Assembly (NCBI GenBank): GCA_016125495.1
Contig: WGLQ01000010.1
Location: 1-35,305 of the forward strand
Source of the DNA: Hyphomicrobiales bacterium
GTDB lineage: Bacteria; Pseudomonadota; Alphaproteobacteria; Rhizobiales; RI-29
Direction: 5' to 3'
DNA: 35,305 nucleotides
Both the position numbers and the translations under genes were made by a program. The first letter of the stretch is position 1. Every line of letters begins with the position of its first letter. The notes beneath the pieces are model-generated. The model made no database searches. It had not been told where the DNA came from and saw only the letters and a program-made list of their open reading frames with translations. Below are positions 1-10,300 of the stretch, piece by piece.

Positions 1-714
1 GCATCGCCGCGCTGGTCGACACGCTGGCGACCGAGCGAGACCCAGTCATTGCCGAGGTCGGTGAAGCGCTCCTCGGGTGCCTTGTGCGCGAACACCTCGA
101 CGATGGCGGGACGATTCCCGTCGCGCGTGCCGTAGGAGAGACGGATCTCCCGGATGACACGCCCACGACCATCCGTGTCGGCCAGCTCGAAGATCTCGGA
201 GTCGGCGCCGGCATCGATGCGAACCGGTGTACTCACCTCCTCGCGCTCACCATTGCCGTAGACGACCGTCACGCTGCGCAGACGGATCGGCGAGCGGCGG
301 ACGCGCAGGACGAGCGCATCGAAGCGCCCTTCGCCACGGCCGACCGAGATCACGGCGCTGTCGCCGCGCTGCTCGACCCGCTCGCGACCGAGCGATTGCC
401 ACTCGTCGCCGAGGTCGGCGAACCGCTCCTCGGGCGCCTTGTGCGCGAACACCTCGACGATGGCGGGACGATTGCCGTCGCGCGTGCCGTAGGAGAGACG
501 GATCTCACTGATGACGCGCCCGCGACCGCTGTAGTCGGCCAATTCGAAGATCTCGGAGTCGGCGCCGGCATCGATGCGAACCGGTGTGCTCACCTCCTCG
601 CGCTCGCCATTGCCGTAGACGACCGTCACGCTGCGCAGACGGATCGGCGAACGGCGGACGCGAAGGACGAGCGCATCGAAGCGCCCCTCCCGTGGGCCGA
701 CGGTGATCACGTCA
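1..714. repeat. Two tandem copies of a 357-bp coding repeat
   Basis: Positions 1-357 and 358-714 align without gaps and are nearly identical; for example GTGCGCGAACACCTCGACGA occurs at 84 and again at 441. The period is 357 bp, exactly 119 codons, so the frame of the enclosing gene is kept. A third, more divergent copy begins at 715. The near identity at silent positions suggests recent duplication or gene conversion. Confidence 0.9.
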
Positions 715-1604
715 CTGTCACCACGCTGTTCGACGCGCTGGCGGCCGAGAGAGACCCACTCGTCGCCGAGGTCGGTGAAGCGCTCGGGGGCCGGCTGCTC
801 GCCAGGCAGCAGCGAGAGCTGCAAAGCGACGTCGCGGTTACCGGGCTGGAAGCGGCCATAGGTGACGCGGACCGAATCGACACGACCGCCATTGCCATCG
901 CGCAGCTCCAGTGGACCTGTCGACTGGCGACGCTGGATCGTGCGCGGGGCGCGTAGGCGCTCCCTGTCGTCGTTCGCGTAGACCACCTCGACCTGCTCGA
1001 TCGGTATGTCGACGCCCTGTGCCGTCAGCGCGATGGCCTCGAGCCAGCCGGCGCGACGGCCGACCTGGAACGTTACCACGCCACCGCGCCGATTGAGCGC
1101 CTCGCTGCCGCCGTCCTGCCAGCCGGGTTCGACCGTGGCGACATCCGCCGGGCGCGCCGGGCGCGCACCGACGCGGCCCATGACGATCACCACCGGCCGC
1201 CGACCGCCGAGGCCGAGCGTGCCGTACTGCAGTTCGATACGGTCGATGAAGCGGCGTCCGCCATCGAGATCGAGGGTCGTGGTCTCCTGGCCCGAACGCA
1301 TCAGGCCGGTGACCGGAATGTCCTGACGGTCGCCATTGCCGAACACCACGTTGATGCCGAGGAGCAGCACGTTACCGTTCTCGACGCGCAGCTTCAGGCC
1401 GTCGAAACGCCCGTCGGCCCGGTCGAGCTGGATCACGTCCTTGTCGAGCCCGATCCCAACCGGCTGGCGGCCAAGCTCAACCCAATCGCCGGCCCGCTGA
1501 GCCAGCGCAGCCTGCGCCTGAAGCAGCGCGACGACGAGCGTCACGGCCAAGAAGCCGAGCCCCCGTCGCAAACCAAGAATTACTGTCCTCACTCGTCTCT
1601 CCAT
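1..1604 (-). CDS. Secreted protein of DUF2541-like repeats, partial (3' end lies beyond the left edge)
   Basis: Reading the minus strand from the ATG at 1604 gives an open frame of about 534 codons with no stop before the window edge, so the C-terminus is missing. The start is MERRVRTVILGLRRG followed by a hydrophobic stretch ending QAQAALAQ, a typical Sec signal peptide with cleavage near residue 35. A GTG at 1592 is an alternative start. The mature part is built from units of about 119 residues with the pattern W-x-x-LG-x-x-x-V ... D-x-I-x-V ... GRFDALxLRVRRSPIRLRSV, then VYGNGEREEVSTPVRIDAG and IRLSYGTRDGNRPAIVEVF. This beta-rich pattern resembles the DUF2541 (YaaI-type) family, whose function is unknown; that assignment is from memory of the motif. 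The N-terminal units are divergent, the last two nearly identical. Probably periplasmic or surface exposed. Confidence 0.75.
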   Translation of the reverse strand, partial: MERRVRTVILGLRRGLGFLAVTLVVALLQAQAALAQRAGDWVELGRQPVGIGLDKDVIQLDRADGRFDGLKLRVENGNVLLLGINVVFGNGDRQDIPVTGLMRSGQETTTLDLDGGRRFIDRIELQYGTLGLGGRRPVVIVMGRVGARPARPADVATVEPGWQDGGSEALNRRGGVVTFQVGRRAGWLEAIALTAQGVDIPIEQVEVVYANDDRERLRAPRTIQRRQSTGPLELRDGNGGRVDSVRVTYGRFQPGNRDVALQLSLLPGEQPAPERFTDLGDEWVSLGRQRVEQRGDSDVITVGPREGRFDALVLRVRRSPIRLRSVTVVYGNGEREEVSTPVRIDAGADSEIFELADYSGRGRVISEIRLSYGTRDGNRPAIVEVFAHKAPEERFADLGDEWQSLGRERVEQRGDSAVISVGRGEGRFDALVLRVRRSPIRLRSVTVVYGNGEREEVSTPVRIDAGADSEIFELADTDGRGRVIREIRLSYGTRDGNRPAIVEVFAHKAPEERFTDLGNDWVSLGRQRVDQRGD

Positions 1605-1820
1605 GAGCCGATGGCCGTTCCGCAATGCCCCGCGCATCCGGACCGGCAGGCAACAAACGCCATTCCAACGCGACACTAGCCATCGTCCATGGTAGTTTCA
1701 TGGCCGGGTTGCGGTGAACCGGCGAAAGCGTTTCGTTAATGGGCCGTCAATGCAAGCCCTTTCTTACACATGCGGACGAACACGCGCCAGTCGCGTGTGG
1801 CAACGGGCGAGCGCCGAAGA

Positions 1821-3230
1821 ATGAACGACGAACGGAAGCCGGAACGGCCCCAAGTGGCATATGGCCAGACGGGCCTCGTCGTGGAGATTCTGCGCCAGCG
1901 GCTGGGCGGGCGCGTGCAGACCGGTGAGGCCATCCGCACGCAACACGCCAACAGCGTCACGTGGATCGCGCCGCAGCCGCCTGAAGCGGTGGTCTTCGTC
2001 GAAAGCGAGGACGAGGTGCTCGAGGTCGTTCGCATTTGCCACAAACACCACGTGCCGATCGTCGCTTTCGGGGGCGGAACGTCGTTGGAAGGCCAGGTGA
2101 ACGCCCCGCACGGCGGCATCTCACTCGACTTCAGTGCCATGAACCGCATCGTTCGTGTGAGCGCGGACGACTTGCATGCCGTGGTCCAGCCCGGCGTCAC
2201 GCGCAAACAGCTCAACGAGCACTTGCGCGACATGGGGCTCTTCTTTCCCGTCGATCCAGGTGCCGAAACGGCAACTCTCGGCGGCATGGCCGCAACCCGC
2301 GCCTCGGGAACGACGACTGTGCGCTATGGCACAATGCGCGACAACGTCCTCAGCCTGCGGGCAGTGACCGCCGACGGCACACTCATCCGCACCGCCAGCA
2401 ACGCACGCAAATCCTCCTCTGGTTACGACCTCACCCGCCTCATGGTCGGTTCTGAAGGCACGCTCGCCATCTTCACCGAGCTGACCGTCCGTCTCTACGG
2501 AATTCCCGAAGCCATCCTCGCGGCGGTCGCGCCCTTCGAAACGCTGGACGGAGCCTGCCGGGCGGTGATCCAGGCAATCCAGCTCGGCCTCGGGGTGGCG
2601 CGCATCGAGTTGCTCGACCCGGTGCAGATCCGCGCCTGCAACGCCTACTCCGGCCTCTCCTTCGACGAGCGCCCAACGCTCTTTCTCGAGTTCCATGGCA
2701 CCGAAGCCGGAACCCGAGAGACCGTCGCGACGTTCAGGGCGCTGGCCGAGGCCGAGGGCGTGCGCGACTTCCAGTGGGCTGCCACCACCGAGGAGCGCAA
2801 CCGGCTCTGGAAGGCGCGGCACGATGCCTACTTCGCCGCGCGGGCCCTGCGACCGGGGGCGGCCGCCATCGCCACCGACGTCTGCGTTCCGATCTCGCGG
2901 CTCGCCGAATGCGTGACACACACGGTCGCGGACATCGAGGAGCACGCCATCACCGCGCCGATCGTCGGCCATGCCGGGGACGGCAATTTCCACACGGTCG
3001 TGCTGGTCGACATGGACGATCCCGCCGACATCGCGCGCTGCAAGGGCTTCGTTCACCGCCTTTCGGAACGGGCCATCGCGATGGACGGCACCTGCACCGG
3101 CGAGCACGGCGTCGGCACCGGCAAGATCGCACTGGCCGCCGCCGAGCATGGTCCGGCGATCGACGTGATGCGCCGGATCAAGGCGGCTCTCGACCCCCTG
3201 GCCATCCTCAACCCGGCCAAGATGCTCTGA
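1821..3230 (+). CDS. FAD-linked oxidase, D-lactate/glycolate dehydrogenase type
   Basis: A 469-residue flavoprotein of the D-lactate dehydrogenase (cytochrome)/GlcD/LDHD family, which oxidises D-2-hydroxyacids and passes electrons to a quinone or cytochrome. The PCMH-type FAD domain is seen in PIVAFGGGTSLEGQV (about residues 79-93) and VDPGAETATLGGMAATRASG. The FAD-oxidase C-terminal domain carries HAGDGNFHT and GTCTGEHGVGTGK, both hallmarks of the family, and the protein ends LDPLAILNPAKML as expected for a complete member. The ATG at 1821 is chosen because MNDERKPERPQ begins the conserved part; the frame stays open to an ATG at 1770 that would add 17 residues. It stands alone, divergent from the repeat protein, so the substrate cannot be told from neighbours. 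Confidence 0.9.
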   Translation: MNDERKPERPQVAYGQTGLVVEILRQRLGGRVQTGEAIRTQHANSVTWIAPQPPEAVVFVESEDEVLEVVRICHKHHVPIVAFGGGTSLEGQVNAPHGGISLDFSAMNRIVRVSADDLHAVVQPGVTRKQLNEHLRDMGLFFPVDPGAETATLGGMAATRASGTTTVRYGTMRDNVLSLRAVTADGTLIRTASNARKSSSGYDLTRLMVGSEGTLAIFTELTVRLYGIPEAILAAVAPFETLDGACRAVIQAIQLGLGVARIELLDPVQIRACNAYSGLSFDERPTLFLEFHGTEAGTRETVATFRALAEAEGVRDFQWAATTEERNRLWKARHDAYFAARALRPGAAAIATDVCVPISRLAECVTHTVADIEEHAITAPIVGHAGDGNFHTVVLVDMDDPADIARCKGFVHRLSERAIAMDGTCTGEHGVGTGKIALAAAEHGPAIDVMRRIKAALDPLAILNPAKML

Positions 3231-3520
3231 CGATATCGCGATCGCCAGTGGACGCGTCGCCCGACCGCCGAGCGGAGCGACGGACCTTAAGCACGCATCA
3301 AGGTCACCGGCGCGGCTTGCCTCAAAGTTTCCGGCAAATTTGCGCAATTTTCCCGAAATCGATTATCGATCAGTTCATCCGTTAACCCGGAGTAATTTGG
3401 AAAAATACACGCGATCAGCTATTAAAATTCTCAGACATTCGGAACGGGATCCGGGTGTGGGGGGAGTTGCAGCACAGCCAGGACATGGCTGGGCCGGGAT
3501 CGCAGAGAGGGAGAACGACC
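3231..3520 (+). promoter_or_regulatory. AT-rich intergenic region carrying the likely RTX1 promoter
   Basis: 290 bp without a convincing gene. From about 3320 the sequence is clearly AT-richer than its surroundings. It holds the perfect palindrome GCAAATTTGC (3334-3343) and, from about 3357, the self-complementary ATCGATTATCGAT. TTAACCCGGAGTAAT near 3383 is one mismatch from the TTAA-N7-TTAA pattern of the alphaproteobacterial regulator CtrA. No -35/-10 pair can be assigned with confidence. Confidence 0.4.
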
Positions 3521-4780
3521 GTGGCATTGATCGAGGGAACGGACGCGGGCGAACGCATCAACGGGACGAATGGCGACGACACGATCTACGCCTGGCTGGG
3601 CGACGACCTCATCTACCCGGCCGGTGGCGGCGACACCGTGTTCGCGGGCGGCGGCAACGACACGGTCTATGCCGATCTCGGCAACGACGTCGTCGACGGC
3701 GAGGAGGGTAACGACACGATCTACCTCGGCGGCGGCAACGACATCGGCTACGGCGGAGCGGGTGACGACCTGATCACCGGGGGCACCGGCATGGACATCG
3801 TCTATGGCCATTCGGGGAACGATACACTCTACGGCGGCTCCAACGACGACCAGGTGTTCGGCGGCAAGGACGACGACTTTCTCAGCGGCGACAGCGGCAA
3901 TGATCTCCTGCGCGGCGACACCGGAAACGACGAGATCTATGGCGGCGCAGGCTACGACGAGATCTACGGCGGCGATGGCGATGACCTCCTCGACGGCGGC
4001 ACGGAGGACGACCAGCTCTTCGGCGGCAAGGGTGACGATACGCTCCTCGGTGGAGATGGAAACGATCAGCTGAGCGGTCAGTCGGGCAACGACACGCTCC
4101 ATGGCGGGCTGGGCGACGACGTGCTCAATGGCGACTCGGGTCACGACGTCCTCGATGGCGGAGACGGCAACGATACGGTCATCGCCGGCAGCGGCGACGA
4201 CCGTATGATCGCCAGCACCGGCAACGATAGCTACGACGGCGGCTCGGGCTTCGACGTCCTCGACTACAGCCAGGCGATGACGGATGGCATTTCGCTCGTC
4301 GTCGATTTGGCGGCCGGCACCGCGGTCGGGCTCGGCAGTGACACGCTGAAGAGCATCGAGCATCTGATCGCCGGGAACGGGGATGATATCCTCGTCGGCG
4401 ACGCCAAGGCGAACACCTTCACGGGTGGAGAAGGAAATGACTGGTTCCGTGGCGGTCGCGGCGCGGACGTTTTCGAGGGTGGCCTCGGCTCGGATACCTA
4501 TAGCTGGATCGCGGATGACGTCATGAGCCTCGGTGGCACGCACTTCGGGGTCGACACCATCCGCGACTTCGACGAGGCCGACGTTCTCGACCTCTCGGGC
4601 CTCGTCGTGGTGGGCGAGGGCCAGACACTGGCGAGCCTCGTCGAGGTGCGCGAGACGGAGACGGGGACGATGGTCTCGGTGGAACTCGCCGGTCACGGCA
4701 TGGTCGACATCGCGCACCTCGATGGAATATTCGCCCTTTCGGCGGACGACATGATCGGGGGCGGAATGATGATCGCCTGA
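3521..4780 (+). CDS. RTX calcium-binding repeat protein 1
   Basis: A 419-residue acidic protein made almost wholly of RTX nonapeptides (GGxGxDxLx), about two dozen between residues 20 and 245, for example GGDGNDTVIAGSGDD. These form calcium-filled beta-rolls after export by a type I secretion system. After the repeats comes a domain with DYSQAMTDG, then a C-terminal part from about residue 316 (ADVFEGGLGSDTYSW, VDTIRDFDEADVLDLSGL) typical of type I secretion targets. No catalytic domain is visible, so it may be an adhesive or surface-layer-like protein. The frame is open from a GTG at 3455, but the GTG at 3521 is preferred: it follows the purine-rich GAGAGGGAGAACGACC and gives an N-terminus like that of the downstream paralogue. 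No signal peptide, as expected for this route. No type I transporter gene is in the window. Confidence 0.85.
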   Translation: MALIEGTDAGERINGTNGDDTIYAWLGDDLIYPAGGGDTVFAGGGNDTVYADLGNDVVDGEEGNDTIYLGGGNDIGYGGAGDDLITGGTGMDIVYGHSGNDTLYGGSNDDQVFGGKDDDFLSGDSGNDLLRGDTGNDEIYGGAGYDEIYGGDGDDLLDGGTEDDQLFGGKGDDTLLGGDGNDQLSGQSGNDTLHGGLGDDVLNGDSGHDVLDGGDGNDTVIAGSGDDRMIASTGNDSYDGGSGFDVLDYSQAMTDGISLVVDLAAGTAVGLGSDTLKSIEHLIAGNGDDILVGDAKANTFTGGEGNDWFRGGRGADVFEGGLGSDTYSWIADDVMSLGGTHFGVDTIRDFDEADVLDLSGLVVVGEGQTLASLVEVRETETGTMVSVELAGHGMVDIAHLDGIFALSADDMIGGGMMIA

Positions 4781-4828
4781 ACGGCGGCCCCGGGGAGCTT
4801 GAACTGGCGGAAACGGATGGGGAGCGAG

Positions 4829-4882
4829 GGAGCAGAGCCAGGTCGGCACGGTACGGGGCCGTGCCGACCCCGGCCCTGCTCC
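4829..4882 (+). terminator. Strong hairpin after RTX1
   Basis: GGTCGGCACGG (4841-4851) pairs perfectly with CCGTGCCGACC (4859-4869) around a 7-base loop. An outer arm GGAGCAG (4829-4835) pairs with CTGCTCC (4876-4882). The structure lies 48 bp after the RTX1 stop and is followed only by CTTCCCGTTCCC, not a clean T-tract, so it may terminate transcription or protect the 3' end of the message. Confidence 0.55.
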
Positions 4883-5149
4883 TTCCCGTTCCCGGCCGCA
4901 TTTCGGGCATCCCTGATCGCAAAGTGCCGGAAGCTGCCGGACAGGGTCACGCTTTGCCGAAAATTTTATTATTGCAATACTCCAATTGCGATACGGGCGA
5001 ATACGCCATCCTCACTCGTTTCGGATATACAGCGATCATCGTGGGGTCGATTGCCGCATTTCCCGGCTCAGCGCGGAGCGGCAATGGTCGTGGGCTCGGT
5101 TCGGACATCGCGACGTGTGACGTTCATATAATAGAGTGGGGGGTGTCGA
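4883..5149 (+). promoter_or_regulatory. AT-rich intergenic region carrying the likely RTX2 promoter
   Basis: With the hairpin, this completes a 369-bp gap (4781-5149) without a convincing gene. AAAATTTTATTATTGCAATA near 4960 is a marked AT-rich patch. A consensus-like TATAAT lies at 5127-5132, only 18 bases before the ATG; if used, the leader would be very short and would contain just the run of G (GTGGGGGG) before the start. A good -35 box is not evident, so this promoter is tentative. Confidence 0.35.
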
Positions 5150-6448
5150 ATGACTGGTGTGGTGGTGGCCGAGGACGGCCGTCTTCTCGGCAGCGAGGAC
5201 GCCGATAACATCCGGGGAACAGCCGGGCGTGATCGCATCTACTCGAACGGCGGCAACGACACGGTCAACGGCGGCGCCGAGAACGACACGATCTATGGCG
5301 GCAATGGCGATGACCTGCTCATCGGCGGGGCCGGCAACGATCTTCTGGTCGGCGAGGCCGGTAACGACACGATCCGCGGCGGCACCGGCAACGACGGTGT
5401 CTTCGGCGGCGGTGGCAACGACCTCATGCGCGGCGGCGAGGGCAACGATACGCTCTACGGCGACGGGGGCAACGACGACATCGGCGGCGGACGCGGCGAC
5501 GACCGGCTGTTCGGCGGAACCGGCGACGATCGCCTCGCCGGCAACAGCGGCAACGACCAGCTCGACGGCGGCGATGGCAACGACACACTCGAGGGTGGCG
5601 ACGGTGACGACGTGCTGCTCGGCGGCGCGGGCAACGACACCCTGAAAGGGGGCAAGGGCAACGATCGCCTCGAGGGCGGCGCCGGCAACGACCGCCTGCT
5701 CGGCCACTCGGGCGACGATACGCTCCTCGGCGGGGAGGGTAACGACACCCTCGAGGGCCACGCGGGCAACGACACGCTCGATGGCGGCGATGGCAACGAC
5801 AGCCTCAAGGGCGGCTCGGGGAACGATGTGTTGACCGGTGGGACGGGCAACGACGAGGTTCTCGGGGGGGCCGGCAACGACCTCTTGATCGCCGGGCTCG
5901 GCAACGACACCTACAACGGTGGCGGCGGCATCGACACGCTCGACATGTCCGCCGGGAGCGGCGTCTCGGTCAACCTCATGGCCGGTCGTGCCGAAGGGCT
6001 CGGCAACGACAAGGTGGTGAACGTCGAGAACGTGGTCGGCTCGGCTGGCGACGACAGCATCGCGGGCAATCACAAGGTGAACGTGCTCGAAGGCGGCGCG
6101 GGCAACGACTGGTTCCGCTCGTACAAGGGCGCCGACGTGCTGACCGGAGGCGAGGGCGAGGATACGTTCGCCTTCTTCAAGGACGACGTCGCGAATTCGA
6201 AAGGCGAAACACGCGGCGTCGACCGCATCACGGACTTCGAGAAGGGCGACACGCTCGATCTCTCGGGCCTCTTTGGCGGCTCGCCGGCCGATCTCTCGGA
6301 CCTCGTGCGCCTCACGGCGACCGACGGCGGGACGATGGTCTCCGTCGACCTCGGGAACAAGGCTGGCTGGGTCGACGTCGTCCTGCTCGAGAACGTGTCG
6401 GACCTCGACGTCGGTTCGCTGATCGACATGGGCGGTCTGCTGGCCTGA
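5150..6448 (+). CDS. RTX calcium-binding repeat protein 2
   Basis: A 432-residue paralogue of the preceding RTX protein with the same architecture. A short head ([20 protein letters not shown]) is followed by RTX nonapeptides from about residue 20 to 265, which are more regular than in RTX1 ([20 protein letters not shown]). Then come the linker [20 protein letters not shown] and a type I secretion C-terminal region from about residue 327 containing [18 protein letters not shown]. No enzymatic domain or signal peptide is seen. Both proteins share the IxDFxxxDxLDLSGL segment and the order of parts, so they arose by duplication. The hairpin and the AT-rich gap between them suggest each has its own promoter. 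It ends 28 bp from the convergent dioxygenase-like gene. Confidence 0.88.
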   Translation: MTGVVVAEDGRLLGSEDADNIRGTAGRDRIYSNGGNDTVNGGAENDTIYGGNGDDLLIGGAGNDLLVGEAGNDTIRGGTGNDGVFGGGGNDLMRGGEGNDTLYGDGGNDDIGGGRGDDRLFGGTGDDRLAGNSGNDQLDGGDGNDTLEGGDGDDVLLGGAGNDTLKGGKGNDRLEGGAGNDRLLGHSGDDTLLGGEGNDTLEGHAGNDTLDGGDGNDSLKGGSGNDVLTGGTGNDEVLGGAGNDLLIAGLGNDTYNGGGGIDTLDMSAGSGVSVNLMAGRAEGLGNDKVVNVENVVGSAGDDSIAGNHKVNVLEGGAGNDWFRSYKGADVLTGGEGEDTFAFFKDDVANSKGETRGVDRITDFEKGDTLDLSGLFGGSPADLSDLVRLTATDGGTMVSVDLGNKAGWVDVVLLENVSDLDVGSLIDMGGLLA

Positions 6449-6476
6449 CGGGCCGGGCGAACGGGGCGCCTGGCGG

Positions 6477-7286
6477 TCAGCCGGCGCTCCAGACCACCGG
6501 AAACCACGCCTCGGGCATCGGCTCGCCCATCGCAAGCTCGAGGCCCATTTCCGGGAACGGTGGCGAAACGGCGTGCGGACGCGTCACGAACCGCGCGCGC
6601 TCGTCGAAGAACCGGAAGCTCACCGCACGCCGCCGCCGGGCCGAGCGGTTGGGCGGCGCGTTGTGCAGGGTGTGAAAATCGAAGGCGACGAGATCGCCGG
6701 GCGCGAGGTCGAAGCTGCGCAAGCGGTCGGCATCGCGCTCCTCGTCGATCTGCGGGAACGGGCGATAGCGCGAGGTGTCGCCCTCGAGCGGCTCGAGCGT
6801 CTTGAAGCGGCGCGGCACGTAGGTTGCCTGATCGCGGTGGCTGCCGGCCAGGAAGTGTGGGCAAACGTCGCGTGAGACCGGGTCGAGCGGTACCCAGAGG
6901 CTCACCGAACCTTCGACACCGACGCAGTAGTAGGGCAGATCCTGGTGCCAAGGCGTGGCGCTGCCATTGCCGGGCTCCTTGACGAGCACATGCTCGTGGA
7001 AAAGCTGGGCGCAACGACTCCCCATCAAGGCACCGGCGAGCGCCCCGAGCGGGCCCTTGCTCGCGACCTCGAGGAACGCGGGAAAACGCCGCCAGTTCAC
7101 GTAGTCGCCGAAATAGGCCCCACCGCCATCGTCGGCGTGGTTCTTGCCGTAGGGGCCCGGCGCGGCGAGATTTCCCTCGACGGCGTCGGCGAGGCGGGTG
7201 AGCCAAGCCTCGTCCAGCACACCGCGCACGACGGCGACACCGTCGCGCCGGAAGGTCTCGATCACCGCGTCGTCGATCGCGCGCAT
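6477..7286 (-). CDS. Phytanoyl-CoA dioxygenase (PhyH) family protein
   Basis: A 269-residue Fe(II)/2-oxoglutarate oxygenase of the PhyH family. The iron triad is visible as H114 and D116 in TPWHQDLPYY and a distal histidine in FHTLHNAPPN (H208 most likely), followed by the arginines of RSARRRRAVSFRF that would hold 2-oxoglutarate. These enzymes hydroxylate small molecules or lipids; the substrate here is unknown. The ATG at 7286 has a good ribosome site (GGAGG four bases upstream in GGATGGAGGTGCTATG), although the frame is open further upstream. It lies 106 bp after the RND transporter gene on the same strand and could be its last co-transcribed gene or independent. Confidence 0.85.
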   Translation of the reverse strand: MRAIDDAVIETFRRDGVAVVRGVLDEAWLTRLADAVEGNLAAPGPYGKNHADDGGGAYFGDYVNWRRFPAFLEVASKGPLGALAGALMGSRCAQLFHEHVLVKEPGNGSATPWHQDLPYYCVGVEGSVSLWVPLDPVSRDVCPHFLAGSHRDQATYVPRRFKTLEPLEGDTSRYRPFPQIDEERDADRLRSFDLAPGDLVAFDFHTLHNAPPNRSARRRRAVSFRFFDERARFVTRPHAVSPPFPEMGLELAMGEPMPEAWFPVVWSAG

Positions 7287-7392
7287 AGCACCTCCATCCA
7301 CTCGCCGTAGTCGCCGGAACCAAAGCCGCGTTGGCTCTGGCGCGAGTCTAACACGCCTTGCACAACGGTCCATCCCGGCGGCTCGAGGTGGA

Positions 7393-10300
7393 CTACTCGG
7401 CCGGGCTCGGGGCACCGATCGGCGCGCCAGCGCGGTCGCGCGCGGCGGAGGCGCCGGCGGCGAGCCGCTCGGCACGCGCCTGGCGCATTCTGGCGAACCA
7501 GGCCCGCCAGCCGGACCACAATTCACCATAGACCGCCGGCCACGCCAGGAGCGTCGGCGTCAAGACGAGCGTGATCAGTGTGGAGAACAAAAGCCCGGAG
7601 ATGATGGCCGTCGAGAGCTGCACCCACCAGATGGAGGTGATCGATCCGAGGGCGATCTGCGGGGTGAAGAAATCGACGTTGACCTGCATGGCCATCGGGA
7701 GAAGGCCGAAAATCGTCGTTATGGTGGTCAGGAAGACCGGGCGGAAGCGCTCGGCGCACGAGCGCAGCACGGCGTCGATCGTTCCATAACCCTCCACACG
7801 GCGCAGATGGTTGAACGTGTCGATGAGAACGATGGAGTTGTTGACGACGATGCCGGCGAGCGCGACCACGCCGGTGCCGGTCATGATGATGGAGAACGGC
7901 TGGCGCGTGATGAGCATGCCGAGCAGGACGCCGGCGACGGAGAGAACGATCGTCGAGAGGGTTATGCCGGCCTGGCTGAAGGAGTTGAACTGCGTGACGA
8001 GGATGATGAACATGATGAAGAGGGCGGCGGCCATGGCCTTGCCTAGGAACGCGCCCGACTCTTTCTGCTCCTCGTCGGCGCCGCGGAAAGTGAAGGTTAT
8101 GCCGGCCGGCCACTGCTCGGACTTCAGCCAGGCATCCAACTCGCGCACTTTCTCGTCGCCGAGGATACCTTCCGCCACGTTCGCCTTGACGCTCATGATG
8201 TTGAAGCCGTCCTTGCGCTCGATGGTGTTGACGCGCGGACGCGGCTCGCGCGTGACGAAGTTGGTGATCGGGACCATCCCGGCGGGGGTGACGATGCGCA
8301 ACTGGTCGAGCTGATCGAGGGTGCGGTCCGCCTCGGGCAAGCGCACGCGGATGTCGACCTCGTCCTCGCTGTCGTCGGGACGGTATTTGCCGACCAGGAT
8401 GCCGTTGGTGACGAGCTGGATCATGGCGCCGACCGAGGCGATGTCCGTGCCATATCGTCCGGCCTCGCCGCGATCGACGGTCACGACCCATTCGATGCCC
8501 GGAAGTGGACGGGAATCCTCGATGTCGCGGAGCCCCGTCATGCCGGTTTCGAGATGGCCGCGCACGCGGGCCGTCACGGCCTCGACGACGGCGCGATCGC
8601 TGCCGGCGACCTCGAGGCGTATCGGCTTGCCGACCGGCGGGCCGTCCTCGCGCTTGCGCACCTCGACGGTGATGCCGGGGATGTCGGCGACGCGCGTGCG
8701 GATCTCCTCGAGGATCTCCTTGCCGACCCGGCGCGTGTTGTAGTCGGCCAGCTCGATGGTGATCATGCCGATCTGGTCGGCGGGAGCGTCCGACACGCCC
8801 GTGCCCATCTCCGGCCCCCCGGTGCCACCGCCGGTGCGCGTGAAAACCGCCTTGATCCCGGCGACCGCCAGCACCTCGCGCTCGACCTCGGAGACGAGTG
8901 CGAGTTCCTCGCGGGCCGCGAGATTGCCGCGCGCGGAGATGAAAACGATGGCCTGCTCCGGCTCCGTGTCGACGAAGAACTCCACGCCGGTCGGCTTGGC
9001 GGAATAGGCCATGAACGAGCCGACGACGAGACCTATCGTGGCGAGCAGGACGAGGATCGGGTGGCGGATGAGGCGACGCATCATGCGGACATAGAGGCCA
9101 TCGGGCACCACCGGTTCGGCGGACCGGGACGCCGACGCGACCGCCTCGAGCGCATGATCGCGGCGGGTCAGCAGCCCGCCCAATACTGGAAGGAATATCA
9201 TCGCCGTGACCAGCGATGCGCTGAGCACGATGATCACGGTGATCGGCAGATAGCTCATGAACTCACCCGGTACGCCGGGCCAGAGCAGCAGCGGCATGAA
9301 CGCCGCGAGGGTCGTCGCCGTCGAGGAGACGATCGGCCAGAACATGCGCGTCGCCGCCTCGTTGTAAGCCTCGCGCGGCGGCACGCCCTCGCCCATGCGA
9401 CGGTCGGCGTACTCGACGATGACGATGGCGCCATCGACCAGGATGCCAACGGTCAGCACCATGCCGAACATGAGCATCATGTTCACGGTCATGCCGGTGA
9501 GGCCAATGATCAGGAAGCCGATCATGAAGGAGGCCGGGATCGCGAACCCGACGAGGAGCGCCGAGCGTAGCCCAAGGGCGGCGACGACGACGATCATGAC
9601 GAGGGCGATCGCCGTCAGGATGGCAGCCTCGAGCGAACCGAGCACCTCGAAGATGAATTTGGACTGGTCGAGCGCGAGGTCGACCTCGATGGTCTTAGGC
9701 CAGTCGGCCGTGAACTCGGCGACCACCTGGCGCACGGCCGCATTGTTCTCCACGATGTTCGTGCCGGTCCGTTTGACGACCTCGATGGCGATGGCCGGTT
9801 TGCCGTTGAAACGCGAGTAGCTCACGGGGTCCTTGAAGGTGCGGCGGACCTCGGCGACGTCGGCCAGCGTGACGATACCGAGATCGGAGACCTTGACGGG
9901 GATGCCGCCGACGTCGCGAGCGTTCTCGAAGAGGCCGGGCACCTTGACGTTGAAGCGGCCCTGGCCGGTGTCGATATTGCCTGCGGCGATGAGCTGGTTG
10001 TTCTGGGTGACGGCTCGGACCAATTCGTCCTGCGAGATCGCGTAGCTCTCGAGGCGGGCCGGATCGACGATCACCTCGAGCAGTTCCTCGCGGTTGCCTG
10101 CAAGGCGCGCCTCCAGCACACTCGGGATCGCCTCGATCTTGTCCTGGAGCCGGCGCGCGGCCTGGAACAGCGTGCGCTCGGGCACGTCGCCGGAAAGCGC
10201 AACGACGATCACCGGAAAGAGGCTGAGATTGATCTCGTTGACGGACGGCTCCTCGGCACCGCTCGGCAACTCGGCCTTGGCCTGGTCGACCTTCTCGCGC

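Noticed and set aside
84-956. 290-residue plus-strand open frame with internal repeats
   Set aside because: It is the antisense shadow of the minus-strand repeat protein; the minus frame has the signal peptide and regular family pattern.
3383-3398. CtrA-like site upstream of RTX1
   Set aside because: One mismatch in the second half-site and AT-rich surroundings make a chance match likely; kept only as a remark.
3640-4250. Regular short repeats that could suggest a CRISPR array
   Set aside because: The repetition is the coding of RTX nonapeptides in frame, with no conserved repeat and unique-spacer structure.
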